From Citrobacter gillenii (GTDB taxonomy: Bacteria; Pseudomonadota; Gammaproteobacteria; Enterobacterales; Enterobacteriaceae): 64,000 nt of DNA. The position numbers and the translations under genes are program-made. Under the pieces are notes generated by a model. The model made no database searches. It had not been told where the DNA came from and saw only the letters and a program-made list of their open reading frames with translations. This document shows positions 18,173 to 29,565 of this stretch, piece after piece (positions within the stretch are counted from its first letter, which is position 1; each line of letters starts with the position of its first letter). The stretch is taken from contig NZ_SUQN01000001.1 of assembly GCF_013337685.1 (NCBI RefSeq), positions 248,001-312,000 on the forward strand, written 5' to 3'.

Positions 18173-18242
18173 AAATTCGCCATTACAGAAGTCAGGCTTA
18201 TAACCTTACCACCGTAATGGCGACAGTGAACAGTCTTCGCGC

Positions 18243-19136
18243 TTATCGAATGACGTCGGCCAGTGCTTCCTCTAAATCATACCAGCGAAATGCAAAACCA
18301 GACGCTTCCAGCCGCTTAGGTAATGCGCGCTGACCGCCGAGAACCAGCACCGAGGATTCCCCCATCAGCAAGCGCATTGCGGTTGCGGGAACGCGTAAGA
18401 CAGCAGGGCGATTCAGCGCATGGCCCAACGCATGGGCAAATTGCTCATTACGCACCGGGTACGGCGAGACCATATTGAACGGACCACGCAAATCGTTATC
18501 CAGCAGCCAGATGATCGCATTGACCATATCATCAATATGGATCCAGGCCAGATACTGACGTCCGTTACCGATGGGGCCGCCCAGACCAAGGCGAAACGGC
18601 GGAACCATTTTTCCGAGGATACCGCCCGCAGGTGCCAGTACGACACCGGTACGCAGCAGGCATACGCGCGTGTTATCGCTTTGCGCGCCGCAGGCAATTT
18701 GCTCCCACCGGGCGCAGAGCTTATGGGTAAATTCATTGTGTGGCGGTTCTTCTTCCGTGACGACGACTTCACCTAAGTCACCGTAGTATCCGGCAGCCGA
18801 ACCTGAGATCAACGCTGTCGGTGGCGTATCGCTGGCGTTGATTAAATCGACCAGTTTCTGGGTGATACCCCAGCGACTTTGGCACAAACGCTCCTTTTGC
18901 TCAGCCGTCCAGCGCTTATCGGCGATGGGCTCTCCGGCAAGGTTAACAATCGCGTCGATGCCATTGAGGTTGGGCCTGTCCTCCAGCCCTTTCCACAGCG
19001 TAACCCGGGAGTCCAGAATCTGACGGGCCTTATCAGGGGTACGTGTTACAACGCTTATCTGATGCCCCAATTCCAGCAAACGGGGGATCAGATGGCGTCC
19101 AATCAGGCCAGTACCACCGGTAATCAGAATCTGCAT
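18243..19136 (-). CDS. yfcH: NAD(P)-dependent SDR/epimerase family protein
   Basis: YfcH is a 297-residue extended short-chain dehydrogenase of the TIGR01777/SDR39U1 group; its substrate is unknown. The Rossmann dinucleotide motif [10 protein letters not shown] is at residues 7-16, and VNLAGEPI and a catalytic-type [10 protein letters not shown] segment follow. The C-terminal DUF1731-like stretch ([20 protein letters not shown]) is present. It lies 19 bases downstream of folX on the same strand, so the two are probably co-transcribed. Confidence 0.93.
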   Translation of the reverse strand: MQILITGGTGLIGRHLIPRLLELGHQISVVTRTPDKARQILDSRVTLWKGLEDRPNLNGIDAIVNLAGEPIADKRWTAEQKERLCQSRWGITQKLVDLINASDTPPTALISGSAAGYYGDLGEVVVTEEEPPHNEFTHKLCARWEQIACGAQSDNTRVCLLRTGVVLAPAGGILGKMVPPFRLGLGGPIGNGRQYLAWIHIDDMVNAIIWLLDNDLRGPFNMVSPYPVRNEQFAHALGHALNRPAVLRVPATAMRLLMGESSVLVLGGQRALPKRLEASGFAFRWYDLEEALADVIR

Positions 19137-19155
19137 ATTGCCTCCCGGATAACGA

Positions 19156-19518
19156 TTAGCGCTGCCAGCTCAGCGTCATGGACACGGAGTCGGCGTAACG
19201 CAATGCGTGAAGTTTATCGATCTCTACTTCAGCATAAGTGACCCAGTGATGTTCGCGTGCGATATCGAGCACATCTTGGGTTAATTTTTCTAACAATGAG
19301 AAGCGGTTACTCTCTACGTGCGAAATAATGCTCTTGGTAATGGTGCGATAATTCAACGCATCGTTGATATCTTCGCTGGCGCGGGCTTTGTCTGCCGGGT
19401 AGTGGATGGCGATGTTAATGACGATATCCTGACGGTTCAGGATCTCCTCTTCTTTGATGCCAATAAACGTGCGCAGACGAAGGTTTTTTATACGAATAAT
19501 TGCGTCAGGTTGTGACAT
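19156..19518 (-). CDS. folX: dihydroneopterin triphosphate 2'-epimerase
   Basis: FolX epimerises dihydroneopterin triphosphate at C2' to the monapterin form, giving the tetrahydromonapterin pathway in E. coli. It is 120 residues long, the E. coli length, with the FolB-like fold. [20 protein letters not shown] near residues 8-27 holds the conserved glutamates of the family, and [19 protein letters not shown] is at the C-terminus. It is upstream of yfcH. Confidence 0.94.
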   Translation of the reverse strand: MSQPDAIIRIKNLRLRTFIGIKEEEILNRQDIVINIAIHYPADKARASEDINDALNYRTITKSIISHVESNRFSLLEKLTQDVLDIAREHHWVTYAEVEIDKLHALRYADSVSMTLSWQR

Positions 19519-19572
19519 TGCAGGTTTCCTCCATGTATGAACCTCTTAATGATACACGAGAATCGAATCGCG

Positions 19573-20208
19573 TTACCGGTTCTCACTCGGCGCGTGCTGC
19601 AGCGCACGTTCCGTGGCGGGACGGGTACGAATGCGTTCGTACCAGTTATTAACCGCCGGATAGGTATCGAGGTCGATACGCTGACGCTGACGAGCATGAA
19701 TCCACGGCCAGCAAGCAATATCCGCAATGCTGTAGTGATCGCCACCTAACCAGGGGGACATTTCCAGACGTTTGTTCATCACGTTGTACAGACGCTGAGT
19801 TTCAACCTGATAGCGCTCAATGGCGTAAGGGATGGTTTGGGGGGCAAAATGATTAAAATGATGATTCTGGCCCAACATGGGACCCAGACCGCTCACCTGC
19901 CAGAACAGCCACTGCAACGTGGTGTGGCGTTCGCGTAATTCACCGCTGAGTAGCTTGCCGCTCTTCTCCGCCAGATACAGCAAAATTTCACCCGATTCAA
20001 ACAGGCTGAGCGGCTTACCGCCGTCCTCCGGGGCGTTATCGATAATGGCCGGGATTTTATTGTTCGGCGAGATCTGCAGAAAATCCGGATGAAATTGATT
20101 CCCTTTGCTGATATCGACAGGAATCAGACGGTATTTCAACTGCGCCTCTTCGAGAAACAGCGTGATTTTGTGACCGTTGGGCGTTGGTGTGTAGTAGAGG
20201 TCGATCAT
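19573..20208 (-). CDS. yfcG: glutathione-dependent disulfide-bond oxidoreductase (GST-like)
   Basis: YfcG is a Nu-class glutathione transferase homologue with disulfide-bond reductase activity in E. coli; it uses bound glutathione rather than an active cysteine. The N-terminal thioredoxin-like domain holds TPNGHKITLFLEEA, NNKIPAI and SLFESGEILLYLAEK, which bind glutathione. The helical C-domain holds LGGDHYSIADIACWPW. The start at 20208 (MIDLYYTPTPNGHK) matches the E. coli start and gives 211 residues; 11 further upstream codons are open but not conserved. It is divergent from yfcF. Confidence 0.94.
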   Translation of the reverse strand: MIDLYYTPTPNGHKITLFLEEAQLKYRLIPVDISKGNQFHPDFLQISPNNKIPAIIDNAPEDGGKPLSLFESGEILLYLAEKSGKLLSGELRERHTTLQWLFWQVSGLGPMLGQNHHFNHFAPQTIPYAIERYQVETQRLYNVMNKRLEMSPWLGGDHYSIADIACWPWIHARQRQRIDLDTYPAVNNWYERIRTRPATERALQHAPSENR

Positions 20209-20294
20209 TTTCAGCGTCCGTTGAGTGATGAACCGGGTCATGACAAGTATAGAGCCTGTTGGCGTGCGTGAGTTTTCATCAAGTGACAGGGTGA

Positions 20295-20987
<693 letters not shown>

Positions 20988-21042
20988 TAATCGAGCGATA
21001 ATCCAGTATCATTAAACGGTATTATACGACGAGGAGTGAGTG

Positions 21043-21594
21043 ATGAAGCTGATGTTCGCATCGGACATTCATGGGTCGTTGCCAGCCACGGAGCGCGTAC
21101 TTGAACTGTTTGCCCAAAGCGGGGCGCGATGGCTGGTGATATTGGGTGATATTTTAAACCACGGACCGCGTAATGCGCTGCCACAAGGTTATGCACCTGC
21201 GCAGGTTGCTGACCGCTTGAACGCGCTGGCGTCACGTATTATTGCGGTACGCGGTAATTGCGATAGCGAAGTGGATCAGATGCTCCTGCATTTTCCAATA
21301 ACTGCGCCATGGCAGCAGGTTCTGATGGATAATCAGCGGCTCTTTTTGACGCATGGGCATCTTTATGGCCCGGAAAACCTCCCGGCGCTGAATGCGGGTG
21401 ATGTGCTGGTTTATGGGCATACGCATCTGCCGGTTGCCGAGAAGCGTGGTGATATTTACCACTTTAACCCCGGCTCGGTCAGTATTCCGAAAGGGGGTTT
21501 TACGGCAAGTTACGGGATTCTGGATGATAATGTTCTCAGCGTAATGGCACTCAATGATCAAAGTATCATTGCGCAGATCGAGATTAATCCGTAA
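21043..21594 (+). CDS. yfcE: metallophosphoesterase YfcE
   Basis: YfcE is a manganese-dependent phosphodiesterase of the calcineurin-like/MJ0936 family; its physiological substrate is unknown. All metal-binding motifs are visible: SDIHG (D8, H10), GDILNHGPRN, RGNCDSEVD, LTHGH and VYGHTHLP. ATG 21043 is six bases after GAGGAG. The GTG at 21040 would be too close to the ribosome-binding site. The product is 183 residues. Confidence 0.94.
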   Translation: MKLMFASDIHGSLPATERVLELFAQSGARWLVILGDILNHGPRNALPQGYAPAQVADRLNALASRIIAVRGNCDSEVDQMLLHFPITAPWQQVLMDNQRLFLTHGHLYGPENLPALNAGDVLVYGHTHLPVAEKRGDIYHFNPGSVSIPKGGFTASYGILDDNVLSVMALNDQSIIAQIEINP

Positions 21595-21650
21595 GTTACC
21601 CCACAAACGTAAACGCGCCGTAAGAGCGCTAGAAAAAAGAAGGTTTCCTG

Positions 21651-22205
21651 ATGGTGGAACAGCATCGTTTGGCAAGTACGGAATGGGTGGATATTGTGAA
21701 TGAAGACAATGAAGTCATCGCACAGTCCAGCCGTGAACAAATGCGGGCGCAGCGCTTACGTCATCGCGCAACGTATATCGTCGTGCATGATGGTATGGGC
21801 AAAATTCTGGTTCAGCGTCGTACCGAGACAAAAGATTTTTTGCCCGGCATGCTGGATGCTACCGCGGGTGGTGTTGTTCAGGCTGATGAGCAAATGCTTG
21901 AATCTGCCCGCCGTGAAGCGGAAGAAGAGTTGGGCATTGCAGGCGTACCGTTTGCTGAACACGGTCAGTTTTATTTTGAGGACCAACACTGTCGCGTATG
22001 GGGAGGGCTGTTTAGCTGCGTATCCCACGGGCCGTTCGCGCTGCAGGAAGAAGAAATTAGCGAAGTCTGCTGGCTAACGCCGGAAGAAATTACCGCGCGC
22101 TGTGATGAGTTCACACCGGACTCGCTGAAAGCGCTGGCGCTGTGGATGACCCGCAACGCCAAGAATGAAGGGGCGAAAGCCGAAAAACAGGAAGAGGCGG
22201 AGTAA
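21651..22205 (+). CDS. yfcD: Nudix hydrolase YfcD
   Basis: YfcD belongs to the Nudix family (isopentenyl-diphosphate-isomerase-like subgroup) and probably hydrolyses a nucleoside diphosphate derivative; the substrate is unknown. The Nudix box runs from G73 ([20 protein letters not shown]) to ELG at about residue 95. It is 184 residues long, with a charged tail ([14 protein letters not shown]) slightly longer than in E. coli. It converges with yfcC across a REP-like repeat. Confidence 0.93.
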   Translation: MVEQHRLASTEWVDIVNEDNEVIAQSSREQMRAQRLRHRATYIVVHDGMGKILVQRRTETKDFLPGMLDATAGGVVQADEQMLESARREAEEELGIAGVPFAEHGQFYFEDQHCRVWGGLFSCVSHGPFALQEEEISEVCWLTPEEITARCDEFTPDSLKALALWMTRNAKNEGAKAEKQEEAE

Positions 22206-22210
22206 ACACC

Positions 22211-22280
22211 GCTTATCCAGCCTACCCAGTAATGCAATCGGGTAGGCCGGGTGACACGCTTTGACATCGCCACCCGGCGT
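22211..22280. repeat. REP-like inverted repeat between yfcD and yfcC
   Basis: GGTAGGCCGGGTGACACGC...CGCCACCCGGCG with an outer CTTATCCAGCCTACCC is a diverged REP/BIME between two convergent genes. Confidence 0.7.
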
Positions 22281-22286
22281 TGTGAA

Positions 22287-23807
22287 TTAGTGATACCCCA
22301 TTATCTGCGCACCAATCACCACCACGCTGGACATAATAAACAGCAGGCCCAGCAGTGTGGCACCTACCTTCAGCCAGTTACGGAAGTCCACCCGGCAAAC
22401 GCCTAACGTCGCCATCAATGATGCTGATGTTGGATAGATAATGTGGCTGAATCCGTCACCAAACTGGAAGGCCAGCACGGTCACCTGACGGTTTACGCCG
22501 ACCAGATCGCCCAGAGGCGCTAATAGTGGCATAGTGAGCGCTGCCTGACCCGAACCGGAAGTGACGAAGAAATTAAATACCGCCTGGAACAGCAGCATAA
22601 ACCACGCCGCAATGGCATTGTCCAGGCCGCTAATGCCGTTGGCAATGCTGTGCAGCAGGGTATTCAGCACACTCGCATCGCCTGCCTCACCATTACCAAC
22701 CAGCAGTAATATCCCCTTGGCAAAACCGACCAGCAGGGCCGGGGCAATCATCATGCGTGCCCCCTCAGTGAATGAGGAAGCCATGATGTTAACCGTCATT
22801 CCGTTGAGCCGGAAGACAACGCCGATAATGCCAATCACCAGACCCATAGTGAAAAACTGGCTGGCGATTTCAGGAATGAACCATGCGTTGACGATAACGC
22901 CCCAGACAACCCAGATCATTACCGCAGTGAGGACGATCAGTACCAGCCAGTCACCCAGCGTGAAGCGTCGCTCTACCACCTCGTCCTGCTGTTCGCGGAA
23001 AAAACGGTCTGATTCATGAACGCGGGATAGCAGGGGGTTTTTCTTGATGCGTGTTGCGTAGGCCAGCGTAAAAGTCAGGCCAATCATTGTGGCAACGACC
23101 CACACCACGATACGCAAACCAGAGCCGGAGAGTACCGGGACGCCTGCAATGCCCTGTGCGACAACCACACAGAACGGGTTCATCCATGAACTGGCAAAGC
23201 CGATTTGGGTGGCAATGTAGGTCACCAGCACGGTGGTAATACTGTCATAACCTAAGCGCACCATGAGTGGGGCGATGATAATGGCAAAGGCGACCGCCTC
23301 TTCTCCCATACCAAAGACCGCGCCACCCAATGAGAAGAGGATAAACAGCACCGGGATGAACAAGACCTCGTTACCCCGGGTATGGCGGATGAGCGCCAGG
23401 ATGCCGTTATCAATGGTTCCGGTGCGCATAACAATGCCAAACGCGCCGCCGATCACCAGCATAAACATAATGATGCCAACGGCAGTACCGAATTTAGAGC
23501 CGGAGGTTAACCCTTCGAACGGAAAATTCATCAGCCCGGGACTTTCATCGCCGGTGGTGAAAAATTTCACCCGGTGATACTGCTCTTCGCCGGCATCGTT
23601 GGTCAGAATGCGAAAAGAGTGGGGATCGACCACTTTACGGGTTTTGGTTTGCCCATCAACCTGGTACTGCACTTCTTGACTGTCGAACATGCCGACGGGA
23701 ACAACCCAGGTGGCCAGGCTGGTTAAAATAGCGACGAAAAAAATAATCACCAGCGTATCGGGCATAGCCCATTTTTTCGCGGATTGTGATTCTGTAACTG
23801 CAGACAT
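22287..23807 (-). CDS. yfcC: YfcC family membrane transporter
   Basis: This 506-residue polytopic protein belongs to the YfcC/C4-dicarboxylate anaerobic carrier-like family (ion transporter superfamily), predicted to carry small organic or amino acid substrates; the E. coli protein has been linked to acetate metabolism but its substrate is not settled. Roughly 12 hydrophobic segments are visible. Two conserved pseudo-repeat hairpins are GMGEEAVAFAIIIAPLMVRL and FFVTSGSGQAALTMPLLAPL. A periplasmic loop follows helix 1 (about 45-100). It is separated from pta by a terminator and a REP. Confidence 0.9.
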   Translation of the reverse strand: MSAVTESQSAKKWAMPDTLVIIFFVAILTSLATWVVPVGMFDSQEVQYQVDGQTKTRKVVDPHSFRILTNDAGEEQYHRVKFFTTGDESPGLMNFPFEGLTSGSKFGTAVGIIMFMLVIGGAFGIVMRTGTIDNGILALIRHTRGNEVLFIPVLFILFSLGGAVFGMGEEAVAFAIIIAPLMVRLGYDSITTVLVTYIATQIGFASSWMNPFCVVVAQGIAGVPVLSGSGLRIVVWVVATMIGLTFTLAYATRIKKNPLLSRVHESDRFFREQQDEVVERRFTLGDWLVLIVLTAVMIWVVWGVIVNAWFIPEIASQFFTMGLVIGIIGVVFRLNGMTVNIMASSFTEGARMMIAPALLVGFAKGILLLVGNGEAGDASVLNTLLHSIANGISGLDNAIAAWFMLLFQAVFNFFVTSGSGQAALTMPLLAPLGDLVGVNRQVTVLAFQFGDGFSHIIYPTSASLMATLGVCRVDFRNWLKVGATLLGLLFIMSSVVVIGAQIMGYH

Positions 23808-23923
23808 GACAGACTATCCCTGTTGCAAAGCAAAGAGACTAAGTATGAGAAGAGAAGAATAGTTATTCATTGATGCAGCGCAGCTAAGCAAAATTTTCAG
23901 AATTTGCGACTGCAATTGCGGAG

Positions 23924-23960
23924 ATAAAAAAGCCGGAAATATCAGCTATTTCCGGCTTTC
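23924..23960 (-). terminator. rho-independent terminator of pta
   Basis: On the minus strand, GAAAGCCGGAAA and TTTCCGGCTTT form an 11-bp stem followed by TTTTTATCTC. It lies 62 bases beyond the pta stop and upstream of yfcC. Confidence 0.75.
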
Positions 23961-23971
23961 ATGAGCATGAT

Positions 23972-24010
23972 GTGTAGGCCGGATAAGGCGCTTGGCGCCA
24001 CTATCCGACA
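23972..24010. repeat. REP element downstream of pta
   Basis: GTGTAGGCCGGATAAGGCGC followed by TTGGCGCCACTATCCGACA is a single REP unit just beyond the pta stop codon, where it could stabilise the mRNA 3' end. Confidence 0.8.
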
Positions 24011-24021
24011 CACGCAGCAAA

Positions 24022-26166
24022 TTACTGCTGTTGCTGGGAAGACTGGATCGCGGTCAGTGCGATGGTGTAGACGATATCGTCTACCAGCGCGCCACGAGAC
24101 AGATCGTTCACCGGCTTGCGCATACCCTGCAGCATCGGCCCGATGGAGATCAGGTCGGCAGAACGCTGTACCGCTTTGTAGGTGGTGTTACCGGTGTTCA
24201 GATCCGGGAAGATGAACACGGTAGCGCGACCTGCAACCGGAGAGTTCGGCGCTTTAGATTTCGCAACGTCAGCCATAACAGCGGCGTCGTACTGCAGCGG
24301 ACCGTCGATCATCAGGTCTGGACGTTTTTCCTGAGCCAGACGTGTTGCTTCGCGGACTTTTTCAACGTCGCTACCTGCACCAGAGGTGCCGGTAGAGTAG
24401 GAGAGCATCGCTACGCGAGGTTCAATACCGAAGGCCGTTGCGGAGTCTGCGGACTGGATGGCGATTTCTGCCAGCTGTTCTGCAGTCGGATCCGGGTTGA
24501 TCGCGCAGTCGCCGTAAACGTAAACCTGATCCGGCAGCAGCATGAAGAACACAGAAGACACCAGAGAGCTGCCCGGTGCAGTTTTGATCAGCTGCAGCGG
24601 TGGGCGAATGGTGTTTGCGGTGGTGTGAACAGCACCGGAAACCAGGCCGTCAACGTCGTCCTGCTCCAGCATCAGGGTACCGAGAACCACGTTGTCTTCC
24701 AGCTGTTCGCGGGCAACGGTTTCAGTCATACCTTTGTTTTTACGCAGTTCGACCAGGCGGGCCACGTAGCTCTCGCGAACCACATCCGGGTCAACGATTT
24801 CTACGCCTGCGCCCAGTTCAACACCCTGAGACGCTGCAACACGGGTGATTTCATCCGGGTTACCCAGCAGTACGCAGGTCGCGATACCACGTTCAGCACA
24901 GATAGCTGCCGCTTTAACAGTACGCGGTTCGTCGCCTTCTGGCAGAACTACGCGTTTGCCTGCTTTACGCGCCAGCTCGGTCAGCTGGTAGCGGAACGCT
25001 GGCGGAGACAGACGACGGCTGCGCTCAGAGGTCGCAGTCAGGGATTCAACCCAGTCAGCGTTGATGTAGTTAGCAACGTATTCCTGAACTTTCTCGATGC
25101 GCTCGTGATCGTCAACCGGGACTTCCAGGTTGAAGCTCTGCAGGCTCAGGGAGGTCTGCCAGGTGTTGGTGTTTACCATGAATACCGGCAGACCGGTTTC
25201 GAATGCACGTTCGCACAGTTTTGTAATGCGCGCGTCCATTTCGTAACCGCCAGTCAGCAGCAGAGCACCGATTTCTACGCCGTTCATTGCCGCCAGGCAT
25301 GCTGCAACCAGCACGTCAGGACGATCGGCAGAGGTCACCAGCAGAGAACCGGCACGGAAATGCTCGAGCATGTGCGGAATGCTGCGTGCGCAGAAAGTCA
25401 CAGACTTCACGCGACGGGTATTGATATCGCCTTCGTTAACGATGGTGGCGTTCAGGTGACGCGCCATATCGATTGCACGAGTGGCGATCAGATCAAAGCT
25501 CCACGGCACCGCGCCCAGAACCGGCAGCGGGCTGGATTCTTGCAGTTTAGCCGGGTCAACTTTAACCACTTTCGCTTTGGAGGAGTCGTCAAAAATTTCG
25601 GACAGATCCGGGCGAGTACGGCCCTGCTCATCAACCGGTGCGTTCAGTTTGTTAACGATAACGCCGGTGATGTTGGTATTTTTAGCGCCGCCGAAGCTGC
25701 TGCGAGTCAGTTCAATACGCTCGTTCAGCTGTTCCGGGGTGTCAGTGCCCTGAGACATTACGAAGACGATTTCCGCATTCAGCGTTTTCGCAATTTCGTA
25801 GTTCAGAGACTGAGCGAACTGGTGCTTACGGGTTGGGACCAGGCCTTCAACCAGCACCACTTCAGCATTTTTGGTGTTCGCGTGATAGTTTGCGATGATC
25901 TCTTCCATCAGCACATCTTTCTGATTGCTGGAGAGCAGAGACTCAACGTGGCTCATCTTCAGCGGCTCAGCGGCTGGCAGAGACGAGTTCGCACGGACAA
26001 TCGCAGTAGTCTGGTCTGGCGCATCGCCACCGGCACGCGGTTGAGCGATCGGCTTAAAGACGCTCAGACTTACGCCTTTACGTTCCATTGCACGGATCAC
26101 GCCAAGGCTGACGCTGGTCAGACCGACGCTGGTTCCGGTAGGGATCAGCATAATAATACGGGACAC
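24022..26166 (-). CDS. pta: phosphate acetyltransferase
   Basis: Pta converts acetyl-CoA and phosphate to acetyl phosphate and CoA; with AckA it makes ATP from acetate overflow and sets the acetyl-phosphate pool. The 714 residues match the long enterobacterial form. The N-terminal P-loop-like domain starts [20 protein letters not shown], a central DRTGG domain lies around residues 220-330, and the C-terminal catalytic PTA_PTB domain (about 390-714) includes [19 protein letters not shown] and [19 protein letters not shown]. It lies 75 bases downstream of ackA, with a strong hairpin in the gap. Codon use is highly biased, as in E. coli. Confidence 0.98.
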   Translation of the reverse strand: MSRIIMLIPTGTSVGLTSVSLGVIRAMERKGVSLSVFKPIAQPRAGGDAPDQTTAIVRANSSLPAAEPLKMSHVESLLSSNQKDVLMEEIIANYHANTKNAEVVLVEGLVPTRKHQFAQSLNYEIAKTLNAEIVFVMSQGTDTPEQLNERIELTRSSFGGAKNTNITGVIVNKLNAPVDEQGRTRPDLSEIFDDSSKAKVVKVDPAKLQESSPLPVLGAVPWSFDLIATRAIDMARHLNATIVNEGDINTRRVKSVTFCARSIPHMLEHFRAGSLLVTSADRPDVLVAACLAAMNGVEIGALLLTGGYEMDARITKLCERAFETGLPVFMVNTNTWQTSLSLQSFNLEVPVDDHERIEKVQEYVANYINADWVESLTATSERSRRLSPPAFRYQLTELARKAGKRVVLPEGDEPRTVKAAAICAERGIATCVLLGNPDEITRVAASQGVELGAGVEIVDPDVVRESYVARLVELRKNKGMTETVAREQLEDNVVLGTLMLEQDDVDGLVSGAVHTTANTIRPPLQLIKTAPGSSLVSSVFFMLLPDQVYVYGDCAINPDPTAEQLAEIAIQSADSATAFGIEPRVAMLSYSTGTSGAGSDVEKVREATRLAQEKRPDLMIDGPLQYDAAVMADVAKSKAPNSPVAGRATVFIFPDLNTGNTTYKAVQRSADLISIGPMLQGMRKPVNDLSRGALVDDIVYTIALTAIQSSQQQQ

Positions 26167-26213
26167 GGTTTATCCTCTTTCGTTACCGTCGATTTCGACG
26201 GGTTACAAAACAG

Positions 26214-26236
26214 CACCGCCAGCTAGGCTGGCGGTG
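26214..26236. terminator. ackA-pta intercistronic hairpin
   Basis: CACCGCCAGC (26214-26223), loop TAG, GCTGGCGGTG (26227-26236) forms a perfect 10-bp stem just after the ackA stop. On the minus (coding) strand it is followed by CTGTTTTGT, a weak T-tract. It may be a partial terminator that lowers pta relative to ackA, or a stability element. Confidence 0.55.
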
Positions 26237-26241
26237 TGAAA

Positions 26242-27444
26242 TCAGGCAGTCAGACGGCTCGCGTCTTGCGCGATAACCAGTTCTTCGTTGGTTGGGATAA
26301 CCACCGCAGGACGGGTACCTTCTTTGTTGATGAAACCAGATTTGCCGAAACGTGCGGCCAGGTTACGTTCGTGGTCAACGTCAAAGCCCAGAACGCCCAG
26401 TTTGCCCAGGGACAGTTCACGAACCATCGCGGCGTTTTCACCGATACCACCGGTGAAGACGACGGCGTCCAGACGACCGTCCATCAGTGCAGTGTAAGAA
26501 CCGATGTATTTCGCCAGACGGTGACAGTAAACGTCCATTGCACGTTTAGCGTCTTCTTTGGTCTCGTAGTTGTCTTCAACATAGCGGCAGTCGCTGGTGA
26601 CTTCGGTCAGGCCCAGCAGGCCAGACTCTTTGGTCAGCATTTTGTTGATTTGGTCAACGCTCATGCCCAGGGTGTCGTGCAGGTGGAAGATAATCGCCGG
26701 GTCGATGTCACCGGAACGCGTACCCATCACCAGACCTTCCAGCGGGGTCAGACCCATGGAGGTATCAACACATTTACCGTTACGGATAGCAGACACAGAA
26801 CCACCGTTGCCCAGGTGGCAAGTGATGATGTTCAGTTCATCAACCGGTTTGTTCAGCATTTTTGCCGCTTCTTGAGTGACGAAGAAGTGGCTGGTGCCGT
26901 GTGCGCCATAGCGACGAACACCGTGCTCTCTGTACAGGCTGTACGGCAGAGCGTAGAGGTAAGATTCTTCCGGCATAGTCTGATGGAACGCGGTGTCAAA
27001 CACGGCCACGTTTTTGTCTTTCAGATTAGGGAAAGATTTCAGTGCTTCTGCAATACCGATCAGGTGAGCCGGGTTGTGCAGCGGTGCGAAAGAGGCAGAA
27101 TCTTTGATGCCCTGAATAACGGAGTCATCGATAACCACGGAGCTGGTATACTTCTCGCCGCCGTGTACGATACGGTGACCAATCGCAGTCAATTGCGCGG
27201 ACAATTCCGGTTTTTGTGCCAGAATAGTGTTAACGATGAAGTTCAGCGCTTCACTGTGAGCGGCGCCTGCACCTAAAGCCGCTTCTTGTTTACCGCCGTC
27301 CATTTTCCACTTGATACGTGCTTCTGGAAGATGGAAACATTCGGCTAAACCAGAAAGGTATTCTTCACCGTTTACTGCATCGATGATGGCAAATTTCAGT
27401 GAGGAGCTACCGCAGTTCAGAACCAGTACTAACTTACTCGACAT
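26242..27444 (-). CDS. ackA: acetate kinase
   Basis: AckA transfers the phosphate of acetyl phosphate to ADP, giving acetate and ATP, and also runs in reverse. The length is 400 residues. The ASKHA-fold phosphate loop [13 protein letters not shown] contains N10, the segment [11 protein letters not shown] holds the catalytic histidine, and [13 protein letters not shown] and [14 protein letters not shown] complete the ATP and acetate sites. It is the first gene of ackA-pta, divergent from yfbV across 340 bases that include a 17-bp palindrome. Confidence 0.98.
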   Translation of the reverse strand: MSSKLVLVLNCGSSSLKFAIIDAVNGEEYLSGLAECFHLPEARIKWKMDGGKQEAALGAGAAHSEALNFIVNTILAQKPELSAQLTAIGHRIVHGGEKYTSSVVIDDSVIQGIKDSASFAPLHNPAHLIGIAEALKSFPNLKDKNVAVFDTAFHQTMPEESYLYALPYSLYREHGVRRYGAHGTSHFFVTQEAAKMLNKPVDELNIITCHLGNGGSVSAIRNGKCVDTSMGLTPLEGLVMGTRSGDIDPAIIFHLHDTLGMSVDQINKMLTKESGLLGLTEVTSDCRYVEDNYETKEDAKRAMDVYCHRLAKYIGSYTALMDGRLDAVVFTGGIGENAAMVRELSLGKLGVLGFDVDHERNLAARFGKSGFINKEGTRPAVVIPTNEELVIAQDASRLTA

Positions 27445-27784
27445 GGAAGTACCTATTTATGGATACGTGGCTAAAAAAACGTCATGGAGTCAAAGAGCGT
27501 AGCGCATGATGACACCGACGTTTATGATTAACATCATGCGCCGTTGTCTTTTTGGGCATGATGGAATAAATACCTTTGAGTCTATGTCATTTTGCGTATT
27601 TTTCAGCCAATGGCATACTGTATGCCAATTTGACGACTCAATGATTTTGGACTAAAGGCCTTACAGGCCGACACAGGATACCTGATTGTGGGTATCGAAG
27701 ACAAAATGTTTTGAACGATGTCCCTTGCAGTTGTTGTTTTGCACAAATTTTTTAAATTTTATATGTGAAGTTGAGGTAACCGCC
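27445..27784. promoter_or_regulatory. ackA / yfbV divergent intergenic region
   Basis: This 340-base AT-rich gap must contain the ackA promoters (minus) and the yfbV promoter (plus). A perfect 17-bp inverted repeat, TGGCATACTGTATGCCA, lies at 27611-27627. TTGAGGTAAC at 27771-27780 is the yfbV ribosome-binding site. I could not assign -10/-35 elements with confidence. Confidence 0.5.
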
Positions 27785-28240
27785 ATGTCGACACCGGATA
27801 ATCGCTCCGTAAATTTTTTCAGTTTGTTTCGCCGGGGGCAGCACTACGCTAAGACGTGGCCGATGGAAAAGCGCCTGGCGCCCGTATTTGTTGAGAATCG
27901 CGTAATCCGCATGACGCGTTACGCGACCCGTTTTATGCCGCCGATTGCCGTCTTTACCCTGTGCTGGCAAATCGCGCTGGGTGGGCAACTGGGACCGGCC
28001 GTAGCGACCGCGCTGTTTGCGCTCAGCCTGCCAATGCAGGGCATGTGGTGGTTAGGTAAACGTTCCGTTACGCCGTTGCCGCCCTCGATTCTCAACTGGT
28101 TCTATGAAGTCCGGGGTAAATTACAAGAGGCCGGCCAGGCACTAGCTCCGGTGGAAGGGAAGCCTGATTATCAAGCGCTAGCTGACACGCTTAAGCGCGC
28201 CTTCAAACAACTGGATAAAACTTTTCTCGATGATTTGTAA
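27785..28240 (+). CDS. yfbV: UPF0208 membrane protein YfbV
   Basis: YfbV (151 residues) is an inner-membrane protein. In E. coli it is reported to insulate the Ter macrodomain from flanking DNA; biochemical activity is unknown. Two hydrophobic helices lie at about 45-63 ([18 protein letters not shown]) and 68-88. The flanking segments are basic. ATG 27785 matches the E. coli start and sits behind TTGAGGTAAC; the open frame extends upstream without conservation. A terminator follows. Confidence 0.94.
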   Translation: MSTPDNRSVNFFSLFRRGQHYAKTWPMEKRLAPVFVENRVIRMTRYATRFMPPIAVFTLCWQIALGGQLGPAVATALFALSLPMQGMWWLGKRSVTPLPPSILNWFYEVRGKLQEAGQALAPVEGKPDYQALADTLKRAFKQLDKTFLDDL

Positions 28241-28261
28241 TTGACCCCTGATTACGCATAT

Positions 28262-28818
<557 letters not shown>

Positions 28819-28828
28819 GGGGGCGAGC

Positions 28829-29488
28829 GTGCAGTGCAAAGGCTTTCTGTTTGATCTGGATGGTACGCTGGTCGATTCCTTACCTGCGGTAGAACGTGCA
28901 TGGTGCAACTGGGCCGATCGTTTTGGGCTTGACCACGATGAGGTGCTGGGCTTTATTCACGGTAAGCAGGCGATTACCTCCTTGCGACACTTTATGGTGG
29001 GTAAGTCAGAGGCAGATATTGCCGCAGAATTTACGCGCCTGGAGCAAATAGAGGCAACGGAGACCGCAGGCATCACCGCACTGCCAGGAGCGGTGGATTT
29101 ACTCAATCACCTCAATAAAGCCGGTATCCCCTGGGCGATCGTCACGTCGGGATCCATGCCGGTGGCGCGGGCGCGCCATCGTGTTGCGGGTCTGCCTGCT
29201 CCGGAAGTGTTTGTCACTGCCGAGCGGGTAAAAAGAGGTAAGCCAGAGCCTGACGCCTATCTGTTAGGCGCGCAACTGCTGGGTCTTGCGCCGCGTGAAT
29301 GTGCCGTTGTTGAGGATGCGCCAGCCGGGGTGCTCTCTGGTCTGGCGGCAGGGTGTCATGTCATCGCTGTGAACGCGCCGGCGGATACGCCGCGTCTGGA
29401 TGAGGTCGATTTTGCGCTGACCAGTCTGGAGCATATTTCCGTGACTAAACAACCCAACGGAAATGTGGTCGTTGTAAGAAATACCTGA
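28829..29488 (+). CDS. hxpA: hexitol/sugar phosphatase (HAD family, YfbT)
   Basis: HxpA (YfbT) is a HAD-like hydrolase that dephosphorylates sugar phosphates and hexitol phosphates in E. coli. HAD motif I FDLDGTLVDS carries nucleophile D9 and acid/base D11; motif II is VTSGS; motif III is KRGKPEPDAY; motif IV is VVEDAPAG. GTG 28829 (VQCKGFLFDLDG) is chosen because it follows GAGGGGGCGA at proper distance and matches the E. coli start. ATG 28811 would add six residues and overlap yfbU. The product is 219 residues. Confidence 0.92.
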   Translation: MQCKGFLFDLDGTLVDSLPAVERAWCNWADRFGLDHDEVLGFIHGKQAITSLRHFMVGKSEADIAAEFTRLEQIEATETAGITALPGAVDLLNHLNKAGIPWAIVTSGSMPVARARHRVAGLPAPEVFVTAERVKRGKPEPDAYLLGAQLLGLAPRECAVVEDAPAGVLSGLAAGCHVIAVNAPADTPRLDEVDFALTSLEHISVTKQPNGNVVVVRNT

Positions 29489-29497
29489 ACATGATTT

Positions 29498-29523
29498 AGC
29501 CCCAGATTGTTGGGGCTTTTTTA
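29498..29523 (+). terminator. rho-independent terminator after hxpA
   Basis: AGCCCCA, loop GATTGT, TGGGGCT, then TTTTTAT: a 7-bp GC-rich stem with T-tract between hxpA and yfbS. Confidence 0.85.
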
Positions 29524-29565
29524 TGGCAGAATCGGTCCATCCCTCTCATTTAACAAGGATATGTT

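Noticed and set aside
23992-26226. 744-codon open frame antisense to pta
   Set aside because: It mirrors pta over its whole length, reflecting strong RNY codon bias. The translation lacks domain-like composition (rich in R, Q, H, C), has no ribosome-binding site, and pta is certain.
26236-27276. 346-codon open frame antisense to ackA
   Set aside because: Shadow frame of the highly codon-biased ackA; no recognisable protein features.
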